Positions 50,639 to 59,620 of a stretch of 64,000 bases of DNA are shown here, piece after piece (positions within the stretch are counted from its first letter, which is position 1; each line of letters begins with the position of its first letter). Source of the DNA: Pigmentiphaga sp. NML030171. Lineage in GTDB: Bacteria > Pseudomonadota > Gammaproteobacteria > Burkholderiales > Burkholderiaceae_B. Under the pieces are notes generated by a model. That model had not been told where the DNA came from. It saw only the letters and a list, made by a program, of their open reading frames with translations, and searched no databases. The position numbers and the translations under genes are program-made. The DNA is taken from contig NZ_NINX01000025.1 in assembly GCF_002188635.1 (NCBI RefSeq), positions 62,001 to 126,000 on the forward strand, given 5' to 3'.

Positions 50639-51603
50639 GCGGACGCCCCCAGGCGCGCCGCGGCATCGAGGATGGCGTCGCGCTGGGCCGCGATCGCGGC
50701 CGGCAGCGGTTCGCGCCCCTGCTGGATGGCGCGCACCCAGGCCGCCGTCGAGGCGGCCTCGCGCGCGGGCAGGGCCGGCAGCCCGGCCTCGGCGCGTTCC
50801 GCGCCCTCGACCGCGGTGGCCTCGACGCCGTCCAGCCAGCGCGCGATGCGCTGGGGGCGACGGGTGCTGGCGACCGCCTCGCCTTCGGTGGCGCGCATCA
50901 GCAGCGCCGCCTCGCGCCGCAGCGCGAAAAGCTCGGCCAGCATGGCGCCGAATTCGGGATGGGTGTAGGCGGACAGCAGCAGGCTGGGGCCTTGCACCGG
51001 CCGCAGCAGCTTGGCCAGCGTATGCGCGACGTTGCGCACGCCCAGGATGCGGCGCAGGCCCACGACCCGGGCCAGGCCAGGACTGGCGACGGCCAGCGGC
51101 AGATAGGCCAGCCCCCGGTCGCGCAGCGCCCGCGCGGCGGCGTCGGCATCGGACGAGGCCTCGATGCCGAGTTGTTCCAGGATATCGATGGTGGGCACGC
51201 GCGCGGCGTTCGAACCCGCGCCCGCCCGGGCCGGATCGGAGGCCTGCCCGTGCAGCAGCACCGGCAGGCCGGCCTGCGCCACGGTCCAGGCCAGCAGCGG
51301 CACGAGGTTGGGCGCATGGCGCGAACCGTTGTAGGTGGGCAGGACGACCACGGGGCGTCCGGCGGGCGCTTCGACGCGCGCCATCCTGGCCTCGGCCGCG
51401 TCCAGGAAGCCGGCCACCTCGGACACGGACTCGCCCTTCATGCGCAGGGCCAGCAGCACCGCGCCCAGTTCCAGTTCGGACACCCGGCCATCCAGGATGG
51501 CGCCCATCAGTTCGCCGGCCTGGCCGCGCGCCAGCGCGCGCGATCCGTCCTTGCCGCGGCCGATCTCGCGGATCAGCGGTGCGCACGCATAGGGTTCGGT
51601 CAT
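50635..51603 (-). CDS. ybiB: YbiB family DNA-binding protein
   Basis: A 322-residue protein with the fold of anthranilate phosphoribosyltransferase (TrpD2-like). IREIGRGKDGSRALARGQAGELMGAILDG opens the helical domain, ESVSEVAGFLDA follows, and PTYNGSRHAPNLVPLLAW replaces the glycine-rich phosphoribosyl loop. E. coli YbiB binds DNA and is SOS-linked; it lacks the enzyme activity. Coupled by a 4-bp overlap to the CbiX gene downstream. In beta-proteobacteria this gene often sits near nitrate-assimilation or siroheme genes, which the chelatase partner echoes. Confidence 0.87.
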   Translation of the reverse strand: MTEPYACAPLIREIGRGKDGSRALARGQAGELMGAILDGRVSELELGAVLLALRMKGESVSEVAGFLDAAEARMARVEAPAGRPVVVLPTYNGSRHAPNLVPLLAWTVAQAGLPVLLHGQASDPARAGAGSNAARVPTIDILEQLGIEASSDADAAARALRDRGLAYLPLAVASPGLARVVGLRRILGVRNVAHTLAKLLRPVQGPSLLLSAYTHPEFGAMLAELFALRREAALLMRATEGEAVASTRRPQRIARWLDGVEATAVEGAERAEAGLPALPAREAASTAAWVRAIQQGREPLPAAIAAQRDAILDAAARLGASA

Positions 51604-51613
51604 GGGCGCTCCA

Positions 51614-52474
51614 TTACACGCGCTTCATCAGGTCGTTGATGCGTTCGGCGGCGCGGCACAGCAGCGGCAGCAGTTCGTCCTGCATCTGCCGCGCGGTCAC
51701 GAGGTGCGCCTGGCCGCTCAGGTTCAAGGCGGCGACCGTGCGGCCGCTGCGGTCGCGGATGGGCGCGGCGATGGCGACCAGCCCGGTCTCGAGTTCGCGG
51801 TCCACCAGCGACCAGCCCTGCTCGCGCACTTTCAGGATGGCCGCCTTGAGCTGGGCCGGATCGGTCACCGTCAATGGCGTGTGGGCCCGCAGGTCGGAAT
51901 TCGCCAGCACCGCATCGATCTCGGCATCGGCCAGGCCGGCCAGCAGCACGCGCCCCATGGCCGAGCAGTAGGCGGGCAGGCGACTGCCTATCCCGAGGTT
52001 GATGGACATGATGCGCCCGGTCGGGATGCGCAGCACGTAGACGATGTCCGTACCGTCCAGCACGGTGGCCGAGCAGGACTGGTGGGCCTCGTTGGTCAGT
52101 TGCTCCATGATGGGCTCGGCCAGGTCCCAGAACGGCATGGACGTCAGGTAGGCGAAACCCAGTTCGAGTATGCGGGGCGTGAGCCGGAACAGCCTGCCCT
52201 CGGTGGCCACGTAGCCCAGCTGCACCAGCGTCAGCAGGATGCGGCGCGCGCCGGCCCGCGTCAGGCCGGCGGCCTCGGCCACCTCGGTCAGGGTCATGGC
52301 GGGCCGTTCGGCGCTGAAGGACCGGATGACGGTCAATCCGCGCGCGAAGGACTGCACGTAGGCATCGCTGGGCTTGACCGCGTCGCCCTCGGCGACCGCG
52401 GACACGCGGGCAGCCTCCTGGCGGCCCGCGCCGATGCCGGCCGGCTTGCCGCCGGCCGATGGGTGTTGCGTCAT
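51614..52474 (-). CDS. IclR-family regulator (PcaR/PobR-like)
   Basis: A 286-residue IclR regulator. After a loose 40-residue N-terminus, the winged helix-turn-helix (about 40-100: SFARGLTVIRSFSAERPAMTLTEVAEAAGLTRAGARRILLTL) leads to the effector domain with YCSAMGRVLLAG, the pcaR/pcaU/pobR signature. Those members respond to protocatechuate-pathway compounds. It lies 13 bp downstream of the thiolase gene on the same strand, so a role in beta-ketoadipate or acyl-CoA degradation is plausible. No pca genes are in the window. Confidence 0.87.
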   Translation of the reverse strand: MTQHPSAGGKPAGIGAGRQEAARVSAVAEGDAVKPSDAYVQSFARGLTVIRSFSAERPAMTLTEVAEAAGLTRAGARRILLTLVQLGYVATEGRLFRLTPRILELGFAYLTSMPFWDLAEPIMEQLTNEAHQSCSATVLDGTDIVYVLRIPTGRIMSINLGIGSRLPAYCSAMGRVLLAGLADAEIDAVLANSDLRAHTPLTVTDPAQLKAAILKVREQGWSLVDRELETGLVAIAAPIRDRSGRTVAALNLSGQAHLVTARQMQDELLPLLCRAAERINDLMKRV

Positions 52475-52487
52475 GCAGCCCTGGCGA

Positions 52488-53669
52488 TCAGATCAGTTCG
52501 AAGGCCATGGCCGTGGCTTCGCCTCCGCCTATGCACAGCGAGGCCACGCCGCGCTTGGCGTTGCGCTGGCGCATGGCCCCCAGCAGGGTGGCGATCAGCC
52601 GCGCGCCGCTGGCGCCGATGGGGTGGCCCAGGGCGGTGGCGCCGCCATGCACGTTCACCTTCTCGTGCGGCAGCTTGTGCTCGGCCATCGCGGCCATGGT
52701 CACCACGGCGAAGGCTTCGTTGATCTCGTACAGGTCGACGTCGCCCGGCTTCCAGCCGGTCTTGGCGAACAGCGTGGCCAGCGCGCCCACCGGCGCGGTG
52801 GTGAACCATTGGGGCTCCTGCGAATGCTGCGCGTGGGCGACCACGCGGGCCAGCGGCGTGGCGCCCAGCTTCTCGGCGGTGGAGGCGCGCATCAGCACCA
52901 GGGCGGCGGCGCCGTCCGAGATCGACGAGGAGTTGGCGGCGGTGACGGTGCCGTCCTTCTTGAACGCGGGCTTGAGGGTGGGAATCTTCTCGGGCATGGC
53001 CTTGTAGGGGGCCTCGTCGCGCGCGATGATCTTCTCGCCCTTGCGGTCGGCCACGGTGACCGGCGCGATTTCCCATTCGAAGCTGCCGTCCTCGCTGGCG
53101 GCCTTGGCGCGGCGCAGCGACTCCAGCGAATAGGCGTCCTGCTGCTCGCGGGTGAAGCTGTACTTGGCGGCGCAGTCCTCGGCGAACACGCCCATGGCGC
53201 GGCCCTTGTCATAGGCGTCTTCCAGGCCGTCCATCGCCATGTGGTCGTACATGGTGGCGTGGCCGTAGCGATAGCCTTGCCGCGCCTTGGGCAGCAGGTA
53301 GGGGGCATTGCTCATGCTTTCCATGCCGCCCGCCAGCGCGACCTGGACGCTGCCGGCCAGCAGCAGGTCGTGCGCCAGCATCGTGGCCTTCATGCCCGAC
53401 CCGCAGATCTTGTTGATGGTGGAACAACTGGTGCCGAGCGGCAGGCCCGCGCCCAGCGCGGCCTGGCGGGCCGGAGCCTGGCCCTGGCCGGCTTGCAGCA
53501 CGTTGCCCATCAGCACTTCCTGTATCTGTTCGGGTTTCAGGCCCGAACGCTCGATCGCCGCCTTGATGGCGATTGCGCCCAACTGGTTGGCGGAAAGCCC
53601 TGAAAGCTCGCCCAACATGGCGCCCATGGGGGTACGGGCGGCCGATACGATAACAACGGGATCCGACAT
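52488..53669 (-). CDS. Acetyl-CoA acetyltransferase (thiolase)
   Basis: A 393-residue thiolase. Cys89 in NKICGSGMKA is the acyl-binding nucleophile. HGGATALGHPIGASGAR holds the catalytic His and GVASLCIGGGEATAM the second Cys. NEAFAVV is the third hallmark. It condenses or splits acetoacetyl-CoA or related 3-ketoacyl-CoA. Followed after 13 bp by an IclR regulator. Divergent from the MBL-fold gene, with 177 bp between starts. Confidence 0.92.
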   Translation of the reverse strand: MSDPVVIVSAARTPMGAMLGELSGLSANQLGAIAIKAAIERSGLKPEQIQEVLMGNVLQAGQGQAPARQAALGAGLPLGTSCSTINKICGSGMKATMLAHDLLLAGSVQVALAGGMESMSNAPYLLPKARQGYRYGHATMYDHMAMDGLEDAYDKGRAMGVFAEDCAAKYSFTREQQDAYSLESLRRAKAASEDGSFEWEIAPVTVADRKGEKIIARDEAPYKAMPEKIPTLKPAFKKDGTVTAANSSSISDGAAALVLMRASTAEKLGATPLARVVAHAQHSQEPQWFTTAPVGALATLFAKTGWKPGDVDLYEINEAFAVVTMAAMAEHKLPHEKVNVHGGATALGHPIGASGARLIATLLGAMRQRNAKRGVASLCIGGGEATAMAFELI

Positions 53670-53846
53670 CTTCGACTCCTGACTCTGAAAAGCGGCGGGC
53701 GCCACGGGCAAGGGCGGCGGCTGCGTTCCGGGAATGCATCCGCCGGCACCTAGGTACACTAGCTGTAATTTACCAACAAGTGGCCTGCCCATTTTAGACC
53801 TGCCCAAGCAGCGCCGCACGAACCGGCCAGGCCCCCCCGATCCGTC

Positions 53847-54905
53847 ATGAATCCTCTCGAACACGAACTGAAGTACCCGCTGGGCGACACCCTGCCCGCG
53901 GCCGGCACGGCCATCGAGGTCGCGCCCGGCATCCGCTGGATCCGCATGCCCCTTCCCTTCGCGCTGGACCACATCAACCTGTGGCTGCTGCGCGATCGCT
54001 TCGAGGGACGGGACGGCTGGACCATCGTCGACTGCGGCATCGCCCGCGACGAGGTCAAGGCGCTCTGGGAACAGGTCTTCGCCACCCAGCTCGACGGGCT
54101 GCCCGTGGTGCGGGTCATCGTCACCCACATGCACCCCGACCACATCGGCCTGGCCCACTGGCTGACCGAGAAATGGGGCGTTCCGCTGCAGATGAGCGCC
54201 ACCGACTTCCTGACCGCCCACCTGTTCGTCGAAGGCCAGGCCATCTCGGGCGGCGAACGCATGGCGGCGCACTTCGCCCGCAACGGCATGACCGACCAGG
54301 CCTCGCTGGACGGCGTGCGCGCCCGCACCCGCTACTACCCGCAACTGGTGCCGCGGGTCCCCGCCCATTTCAACCGCATCATGGACCGCGACGTGCTGCG
54401 CATCGGCGGCCACGAATGGCATGCCATCGCCGGCTACGGGCACGCGCCCGAGCACATCTCGCTGTATTGCAAGGAACTGAACATCGTCATTTCCGGCGAC
54501 ATGGTGCTGCCGCGCATCTCCACCAACGTCAGCGTCACGGACATCGACCCCGAAAGCAATCCGCTGCAGCTCTACCTGGATTCGCTTGGCGGCTATGCCC
54601 ACGTGCCGGCGGACGCACTGGTGCTGCCCTCGCACGGCCGGCCCTTCGTCGGCATCCATACCCGCATCGCGCAGCAGCATGCCCACCACGCCGACCACCT
54701 GGCACGCGTCAAGGAGGCCTGTACCGGCAAGGCCGCCTCGGCCTACGACATCGTGCCCGTGCTGTTCAAGCGCAAGCTGGACCTGCACCAGATGACCTTC
54801 GCGCTGGGCGAGGCCATCGCCCACCTGCACATGCTGTATTACCAGGGCGCGGTCGCCCGCGAGATCGGCGCCGACGACATCGTCCGCTACCGGGTCCCCG
54901 CCTGA
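53847..54905 (+). CDS. MBL-fold metallohydrolase
   Basis: A 352-residue metallo-beta-lactamase-fold hydrolase. The zinc motif THMHPDHIG gives His94, His96, Asp98 and His99. GYGHAPEHISLYC carries the next His and SGDMVLPRIS the bridging Asp, and LPSHGRPF the last His. A helical C-terminal extension (about 270-350) with KRKLDLHQMTFALGEAIAHL is as seen in LACTB2-like and other acyl-thioester or mRNA-cleaving relatives. Divergent from the thiolase gene, so hydrolysis of acyl-CoA products is one option. Substrate unknown. Confidence 0.87.
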   Translation: MNPLEHELKYPLGDTLPAAGTAIEVAPGIRWIRMPLPFALDHINLWLLRDRFEGRDGWTIVDCGIARDEVKALWEQVFATQLDGLPVVRVIVTHMHPDHIGLAHWLTEKWGVPLQMSATDFLTAHLFVEGQAISGGERMAAHFARNGMTDQASLDGVRARTRYYPQLVPRVPAHFNRIMDRDVLRIGGHEWHAIAGYGHAPEHISLYCKELNIVISGDMVLPRISTNVSVTDIDPESNPLQLYLDSLGGYAHVPADALVLPSHGRPFVGIHTRIAQQHAHHADHLARVKEACTGKAASAYDIVPVLFKRKLDLHQMTFALGEAIAHLHMLYYQGAVAREIGADDIVRYRVPA

Positions 54906-55010
54906 CCTTCCGCGCGGCCCCCGGCGGCGCGCATTCCACTGCTATGCTTGGCGCCCCGGCCGCCGCCGCGCGGGGCGGCTTCCCTGGGCCTGTCGACGCA
55001 GGAGTCCGAG

Positions 55011-55622
55011 ATGAAGAACGTCTACAAGTATTTTTTCCGTGGCCTGATCACCATCCTGCCGCTGGCGTTGACGCTGTACCTGCTGTATGTGTGCGTGGCA
55101 TGGATGGAAGCCCTCGCGCTGGCGGTGCTCCACCCCTTCGTCGGCAGCTTCTACTTTCCCGGCATGGGCCTGATCCTGGGCGTGCTGGGCATCGTCGCGG
55201 TCGGGATGCTGGTGTCCAAGCACCGGGTGCGCCGCATGCTTTCCTACGTGGAATGGCCGTTCACCAGCATCCCGGTGGTCAAAAGCATCTATTCCTCGCT
55301 CAAGAGCTTCGCCGACTACTTCACCCCCAGCACCAGCCAGGGCGGGCAGCAGGTCGTCATCCTGCGCATGCCGGGCCAGGAGATCGAACTGGTGGGACTG
55401 GTCACCCGGCGCAGCACGGCCGGCCTGCCCGAGGGCTTCCTGCCGGGCGAACGGGTCGCCGTGTACCTGCCCATGGGATACATGATCGGCGGCTACACGG
55501 TATTCGTGCCGATCTCGTGGGTCACGCCCATCGAGATGTCGGTGGAAGAAGCGATGCGCTCGTCGCTCATCGCCTGGATGGCACGCGCACCGCAGGCGGC
55601 GCCCGCCCCCAGGCAGGAGTGA
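55011..55622 (+). CDS. DUF502 membrane protein
   Basis: A 203-residue inner-membrane protein with two N-terminal helices (about 8-30 and 50-75; RGLITILPLALTLYLL is the usual first one). KSIYSSLKSFADYF and the GLVTRRST region follow, then VFVPTSP-like text (YTVFVPISWVTP), all matching DUF502. Plant relatives act in vesicle traffic and bacterial ones have no known role. GGAG lies 7 bp before ATG 55011. It ends before a perfect palindromic terminator. Confidence 0.88.
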   Translation: MKNVYKYFFRGLITILPLALTLYLLYVCVAWMEALALAVLHPFVGSFYFPGMGLILGVLGIVAVGMLVSKHRVRRMLSYVEWPFTSIPVVKSIYSSLKSFADYFTPSTSQGGQQVVILRMPGQEIELVGLVTRRSTAGLPEGFLPGERVAVYLPMGYMIGGYTVFVPISWVTPIEMSVEEAMRSSLIAWMARAPQAAPAPRQE

Positions 55623-55630
55623 CGAAACCG

Positions 55631-55650
55631 GGGCGGCGGATCCGCCGCCC
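55631..55650. terminator. Perfect 20-bp palindrome, bidirectional terminator
   Basis: GGGCGGCGGATCCGCCGCCC at 55631-55650 is fully self-complementary. It is followed on the plus strand by TTGCC. It sits in the 84-bp gap between the convergent DUF502 and aldehyde dehydrogenase genes. Confidence 0.6.
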
Positions 55651-55706
55651 TTGCCTCAAAGTGCCGTGCAAGCGGGTCGATCATGCATGGGGACGCCGCC
55701 GCCCCA

Positions 55707-57176
55707 TCACCGGCTCCACGGCAGCGGCGCCGCGTTCATCCCCCAGTAGTAGCTCTTCTGGTTGGTGTATTCCAGGATGCCCAGCCGGCCCTTTTCCCGT
55801 CCCGTGCCGCTCATCTTCACGCCGCCGAACGGCGTGCTGACCGAGAACAGCTTGTAGGTGTTGATCCAGACGGTGCCCGTCTGCAGCGCGGCGCCGATGC
55901 GCCAGGCGGTCTTGTAATCGTTCGTCCAGATGCCCGAGGCCAGGCCGAACACGCTGTCGTTGCACTGGGCGATCAGGTCGGCCTCGTCGGTCCACGGCAG
56001 CAGCGCCAGCACCGGGCCGAAGATTTCCTCCTGGCACATGCGGGCCTGGTTGGGCAGGCCTTCGATCACGGTGGGCAGGTAGTAGCTGCCGCGGTCGTAG
56101 CCGGCGCCCGTGGGCCGCTGGCCGCCGGCAAGCACCTTGCCGCCCTCGTCCACGCCCAGTTGCACGTAGCGCTCCACCGACTCGCGATGGGCCTGGCTGA
56201 CCAGCGGTCCCATCTGGGTCCGCTCGCTGGCCGGATCGCCCACGCGCAGCGCCCGCACGCCCGCCAGCAGGCGTTCCTTGAAGGCTTCGTACACGCTGGC
56301 ATGCACGAAGGCGCGCGAGCCCGCGATGCACGATTCGCCCGACGAACTGAAGATGCCGTACAGCACGCCGGCCACGGCGTGGTCCAGGTCGGCGTCGGCG
56401 CAGACGATGGTGGGCGACTTGCCGCCCAGCTCCAGCGACGTCGGCATCAGGCGCTCGGCCGCCAGCCGGGCGATGCCCAGGCCCACGGTGGTGCCGCCGG
56501 TGAAGGCGATGCGGCGGATCAGCGGATGGCGCACCAGCGCGTCGCCGACCACCGAGCCCTTGCCGGGCACCACGCTGATGATGCCGTCCGGCACGCCTGC
56601 CTGCTGCGCGATGCGGGCCAGTTCGATGGCCATGCGCGGCGTGATTTCGGCCGGCTTGAACACGACCGCGCAGCCGGCCGCCAGGGCGGGCGCCAGCTTC
56701 TGCGCCTCGCTGGCGATGGGCGAGTTCCACGGGGTGATGGCGCCCACCACGCCCAGCGGCTCGTGCACGCTCATACTGACGTAGTCGCCGCGCGACGGGG
56801 TAATGGTGTCTTCCATCGTCTCGCAGGCCGCCGCGAAGAACTGGAAGGTGCCCGCCGCGCTGGCCACCAGCGCGCGCGTCTCGTTGATGGGCTTGCCGTT
56901 GTCCAGACGCTGGAGCTGCGCCAGTTCCTCGGCCCGGGCCCGGATGCCGGCGGCGATGCGGGTCAGGATGGCGCCGCGCTCGTGCGGCTTCAGGCTCGCC
57001 CATTCGGGGCGCAGGCGGGCGGCCTCGGCGGCCCGCACGGCCTGGTCCACGTCGTCGGCGGTGGCCGCGTGCAGCGTGGCGACCTGGCTGCCGTCGGCGG
57101 GATATTCGGTCACGTACCGGGGGCCCGAGGCGTCGCGCCAGGAGCCGGCGATCAGGGTCTGGATGTGTTCGGTCAT
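55707..57176 (-). CDS. Aldehyde dehydrogenase
   Basis: A 489-residue NAD(P)-dependent aldehyde dehydrogenase. Asn151 (PWNSP), Glu249 (LELGGKSP) and nucleophile Cys283 (SSGESCIAGSR) are in place, and FTGGTTVG binds the cofactor. The residue before Ser-Cys is Glu, where most members have Gln (GQxC), but the cysteine is kept. KMSGTGREKG and YTNQKSYYW form the C-terminal oligomerisation end. Last gene of the minus-strand operon with an iron alcohol dehydrogenase and a Bug protein. Confidence 0.9.
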   Translation of the reverse strand: MTEHIQTLIAGSWRDASGPRYVTEYPADGSQVATLHAATADDVDQAVRAAEAARLRPEWASLKPHERGAILTRIAAGIRARAEELAQLQRLDNGKPINETRALVASAAGTFQFFAAACETMEDTITPSRGDYVSMSVHEPLGVVGAITPWNSPIASEAQKLAPALAAGCAVVFKPAEITPRMAIELARIAQQAGVPDGIISVVPGKGSVVGDALVRHPLIRRIAFTGGTTVGLGIARLAAERLMPTSLELGGKSPTIVCADADLDHAVAGVLYGIFSSSGESCIAGSRAFVHASVYEAFKERLLAGVRALRVGDPASERTQMGPLVSQAHRESVERYVQLGVDEGGKVLAGGQRPTGAGYDRGSYYLPTVIEGLPNQARMCQEEIFGPVLALLPWTDEADLIAQCNDSVFGLASGIWTNDYKTAWRIGAALQTGTVWINTYKLFSVSTPFGGVKMSGTGREKGRLGILEYTNQKSYYWGMNAAPLPWSR

Positions 57177-57202
57177 GTCAGGGTTCCATGAAAGGCCGGG
57201 CG

Positions 57203-58357
57203 CTAGAAGGCCTGGGTATAGATTGCGAGCGCGTCGTCGCGGGTTAGGTCGCGGGGGTTGTTCATCAACAGGCGGTCCACGGTCATCGCCGCTTCGGCCA
57301 GCGCCGGCAGATCGGATTCGCCGACCCCCACATCGCGCAACCGCTGCGGGATGGGCGATGCCGCCACGTGGGCCTGCATGGCGGCGATGAAAGCCAACGC
57401 CGCCTCGGCATCGGCCGCGTCGCGCAGGCCGGGATCCAGCGCGCGCGCCAGTTCGGCATACGCGCCTTCGGCCACCGGCAGGTTGAACCGCAGGATGGGG
57501 ACCATGACCAGCGAGTTGGCCAGTCCGTGCGGCACGTGGAAGTGGCTGCCCAGCGGATGGGCCAGCGCGTGGATGGCGGCCACGGGGGCGTTGGCGAAAG
57601 CCATGCCCGCCAGCAGCGAACCGAGCAGCATGGCTTCCCGGCTGTCCAGGTCGCCGCCCTGCCGCACCGCGCCGCCCAGGTGGCCGTGCAGCAGTTGCAG
57701 CGCGCGCACGGCCAGCATGTCCGACATGGGATTCTTCTTGTGCCGGGTCGTGTAGGCCTCGATGGCGTGGACCATGGCGTCGATGCCGGTCATCGCGGTG
57801 GGCCCGGGCGGCAGCGCCGCCGTCAGCGCGGCATCCAGCACCGCCACGTCGGGGAACAGCAGGGAGCTGATCACGCCGCGCTTCTGGTGGTCGGGCGTGG
57901 ACACCACCGACGTGGGCGTGACTTCGGACCCGGTGCCCGCGGTGGTCGGCACCTGGATCAGCGGCAGGCGCGGCCCGCGGGCGCGCTGCGGGCCATAGAT
58001 GTCGGCCAGCGGCTGCGGGTTGGCGGCCAGCAGGGCCACCAGCTTGGCGGTGTCGAGCGAGCTGCCGCCGCCCAGGCCGATCACGCAGTCGGCGCGGTCG
58101 TCGCGGGCGGCCTGCGCCGCCTCCAGCACCACGTGCTCGGGCGGGTCGGCCTGGACGCGGTCGTATACGGTCACGTGCACGCCGGCGGCGCGCAGGGCGG
58201 CGGCGGGCGCATCGATCAGGCCGGCGGCGACCAGGCCGGGATCGGTGACGAGGAACGCGCGGCGATGGCCGCCGGCCTGGAGGATCCGGGCCAGCCCGAG
58301 GGCGGCCCCGCGCTCGCAGACGATGCGAGGCGTGGTTTCGAAATGGAAGCTGGGCAT
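57203..58357 (-). CDS. Iron-containing alcohol dehydrogenase
   Basis: A 384-residue group III dehydrogenase. Metal ligands Asp193, His197, His263 and His277 (GIDAMVHAIEAY, AIHALAHPLG, HVPHG) are complete, and the NAD-binding GGGSS is at 96-100. PTTAGTGSEVTP is typical. Start ATG 58357 has GGAG 9 bp upstream; ATG 58363 is in frame but too close. It probably oxidises an alcohol whose aldehyde goes to the neighbouring dehydrogenase (26 bp downstream). Maleylacetate reductases share the fold and are an alternative. Confidence 0.9.
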   Translation of the reverse strand: MPSFHFETTPRIVCERGAALGLARILQAGGHRRAFLVTDPGLVAAGLIDAPAAALRAAGVHVTVYDRVQADPPEHVVLEAAQAARDDRADCVIGLGGGSSLDTAKLVALLAANPQPLADIYGPQRARGPRLPLIQVPTTAGTGSEVTPTSVVSTPDHQKRGVISSLLFPDVAVLDAALTAALPPGPTAMTGIDAMVHAIEAYTTRHKKNPMSDMLAVRALQLLHGHLGGAVRQGGDLDSREAMLLGSLLAGMAFANAPVAAIHALAHPLGSHFHVPHGLANSLVMVPILRFNLPVAEGAYAELARALDPGLRDAADAEAALAFIAAMQAHVAASPIPQRLRDVGVGESDLPALAEAAMTVDRLLMNNPRDLTRDDALAIYTQAF

Positions 58358-58482
58358 GGACATCGGCTCCGTCCGGGCCGCGCGGGGCGGCCGGGGTGAG
58401 CACGGCCCTCACCCCATGCGCGGTGATGCGGAAAGCAGGAAGAAGGGACGGCCGGCGCGCGGCGCGCCGGCCAGGACGCGGA

Positions 58483-59445
58483 TCAGTACGCCGAGATCTT
58501 GGTCTTGGCGATCAGGTCGCCGAAGTTCTTGTACTCGGTGCGCAGCGCGTTGCCGAGCTCCTCGGGCGTGGTGGCCACGCTCTCGAAGCCCATGGCCTGG
58601 ATGCGCTCGACCGAGTCGGGCTTCTTCAGGCTCTTGTTGATCTCGGCGTTCAGGCGCTTGATCACGTCGGCCGGCGTGCCGGCCGGGGCGAACACGCCGT
58701 GCCAGCCGCTGACCTTCTCCAGCTCGGGCAGGCCGGCTTCGCGGAAGGTCGGCACGTCGGGCAGGGCCGAGGCGCGCTTGGGTCCGATCACCGCCAGGGC
58801 CTTGAGCTTGCCCGACTTGACGTGGACGGCGCTGCCCGAATCGAAGGTGAAGTCCACCTGGCCCGCCAGCAGGTCCTGGATGGAAGGCGCCAGGCCCTTG
58901 TAGGGCACGTGGGTCGCGTCGGTGTGGGTTTCCAGGTTCAGCAGCGCGCCGGCCACGTGCGGGAACGAGCCGTTGCCGGTGGATGAATAGTTCAGCTTGC
59001 CGGGGTTGGCCTTCATCTTCTCGACCAGGCCCTTGACGTCCGAGACGCCCACCTTGGGATTGACCAGCAGCGCCATGTTCAGGCCCGCCGTCATCGCCAC
59101 CGGGGAGAAATCCTTGATCGGGTCGAACGGCACGTTCTGCATCACGTACGGGCCCAGCGCCAGCGTGCTCGAGGCCAGCATCAGCAAGGTGTAGCCGTCC
59201 GCGGGCGCGCGGCGCACGTAGTCGGCGGCGATGTTGCCGTTCGCGCCCGGCCGGTTCTCGACCACGAACTGCTTGCCCATCGATTCGCCCAGGTCCTTGG
59301 CGACCATGCGCGCGATCGCGTCGATGGTGCCGCCGGCCGGCACGGACACCACGATGGTCACGGGCTTGGACGGGAAGGTATCGGCCATCGCGGCCACGGG
59401 AACCAGGGCCGACACGGCCACGAGGGAAAACAGCTTGCGCATCAT
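58483..59445 (-). CDS. Bug/TctC periplasmic solute-binding protein 4
   Basis: A 320-residue exported protein with a signal peptide ending near residue 21 (AAMADTFP). VTIVVSVPAGGTIDAIARM, VVENRPGANGNIAADYV, THVPYKGLAPSI and FAPAGTPADVIKRLN are family marks. It is the promoter-proximal gene of the operon with iron alcohol dehydrogenase and aldehyde dehydrogenase, and divergent from a LysR gene. A double GTTAAC motif lies between. It likely binds an organic acid connected with that alcohol/aldehyde route. Confidence 0.9.
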   Translation of the reverse strand: MMRKLFSLVAVSALVPVAAMADTFPSKPVTIVVSVPAGGTIDAIARMVAKDLGESMGKQFVVENRPGANGNIAADYVRRAPADGYTLLMLASSTLALGPYVMQNVPFDPIKDFSPVAMTAGLNMALLVNPKVGVSDVKGLVEKMKANPGKLNYSSTGNGSFPHVAGALLNLETHTDATHVPYKGLAPSIQDLLAGQVDFTFDSGSAVHVKSGKLKALAVIGPKRASALPDVPTFREAGLPELEKVSGWHGVFAPAGTPADVIKRLNAEINKSLKKPDSVERIQAMGFESVATTPEELGNALRTEYKNFGDLIAKTKISAY

Positions 59446-59560
59446 CACATCGATCTCGTAAAGGGTGGGACAGCGGCGGCCGGACCGCCCGGTGCGGCGT
59501 CTGCGGCTCGTCCATGCGAAAAATTGTAGGCAGCCAGGCTGTGTGACAATGGCATTTCTG

Positions 59561-59577
59561 GTTAACCAGAGGTTAAC
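59561..59577. promoter_or_regulatory. Double GTTAAC motif between bug 4 and LysR 4
   Basis: GTTAAC at 59561-59566 and 59572-59577, 11 bp apart (one helical turn), inside GGTTAACCAGAGGTTAACG. It lies 44 bp before the LysR ATG and 115 bp before the bug ATG. The first nine bases match the element at 9841. Confidence 0.45.
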
Positions 59578-59620
59578 GATTCGCCACACGCCCGTTGCCG
59601 GGCCCATGCCAGGTTCCGCC

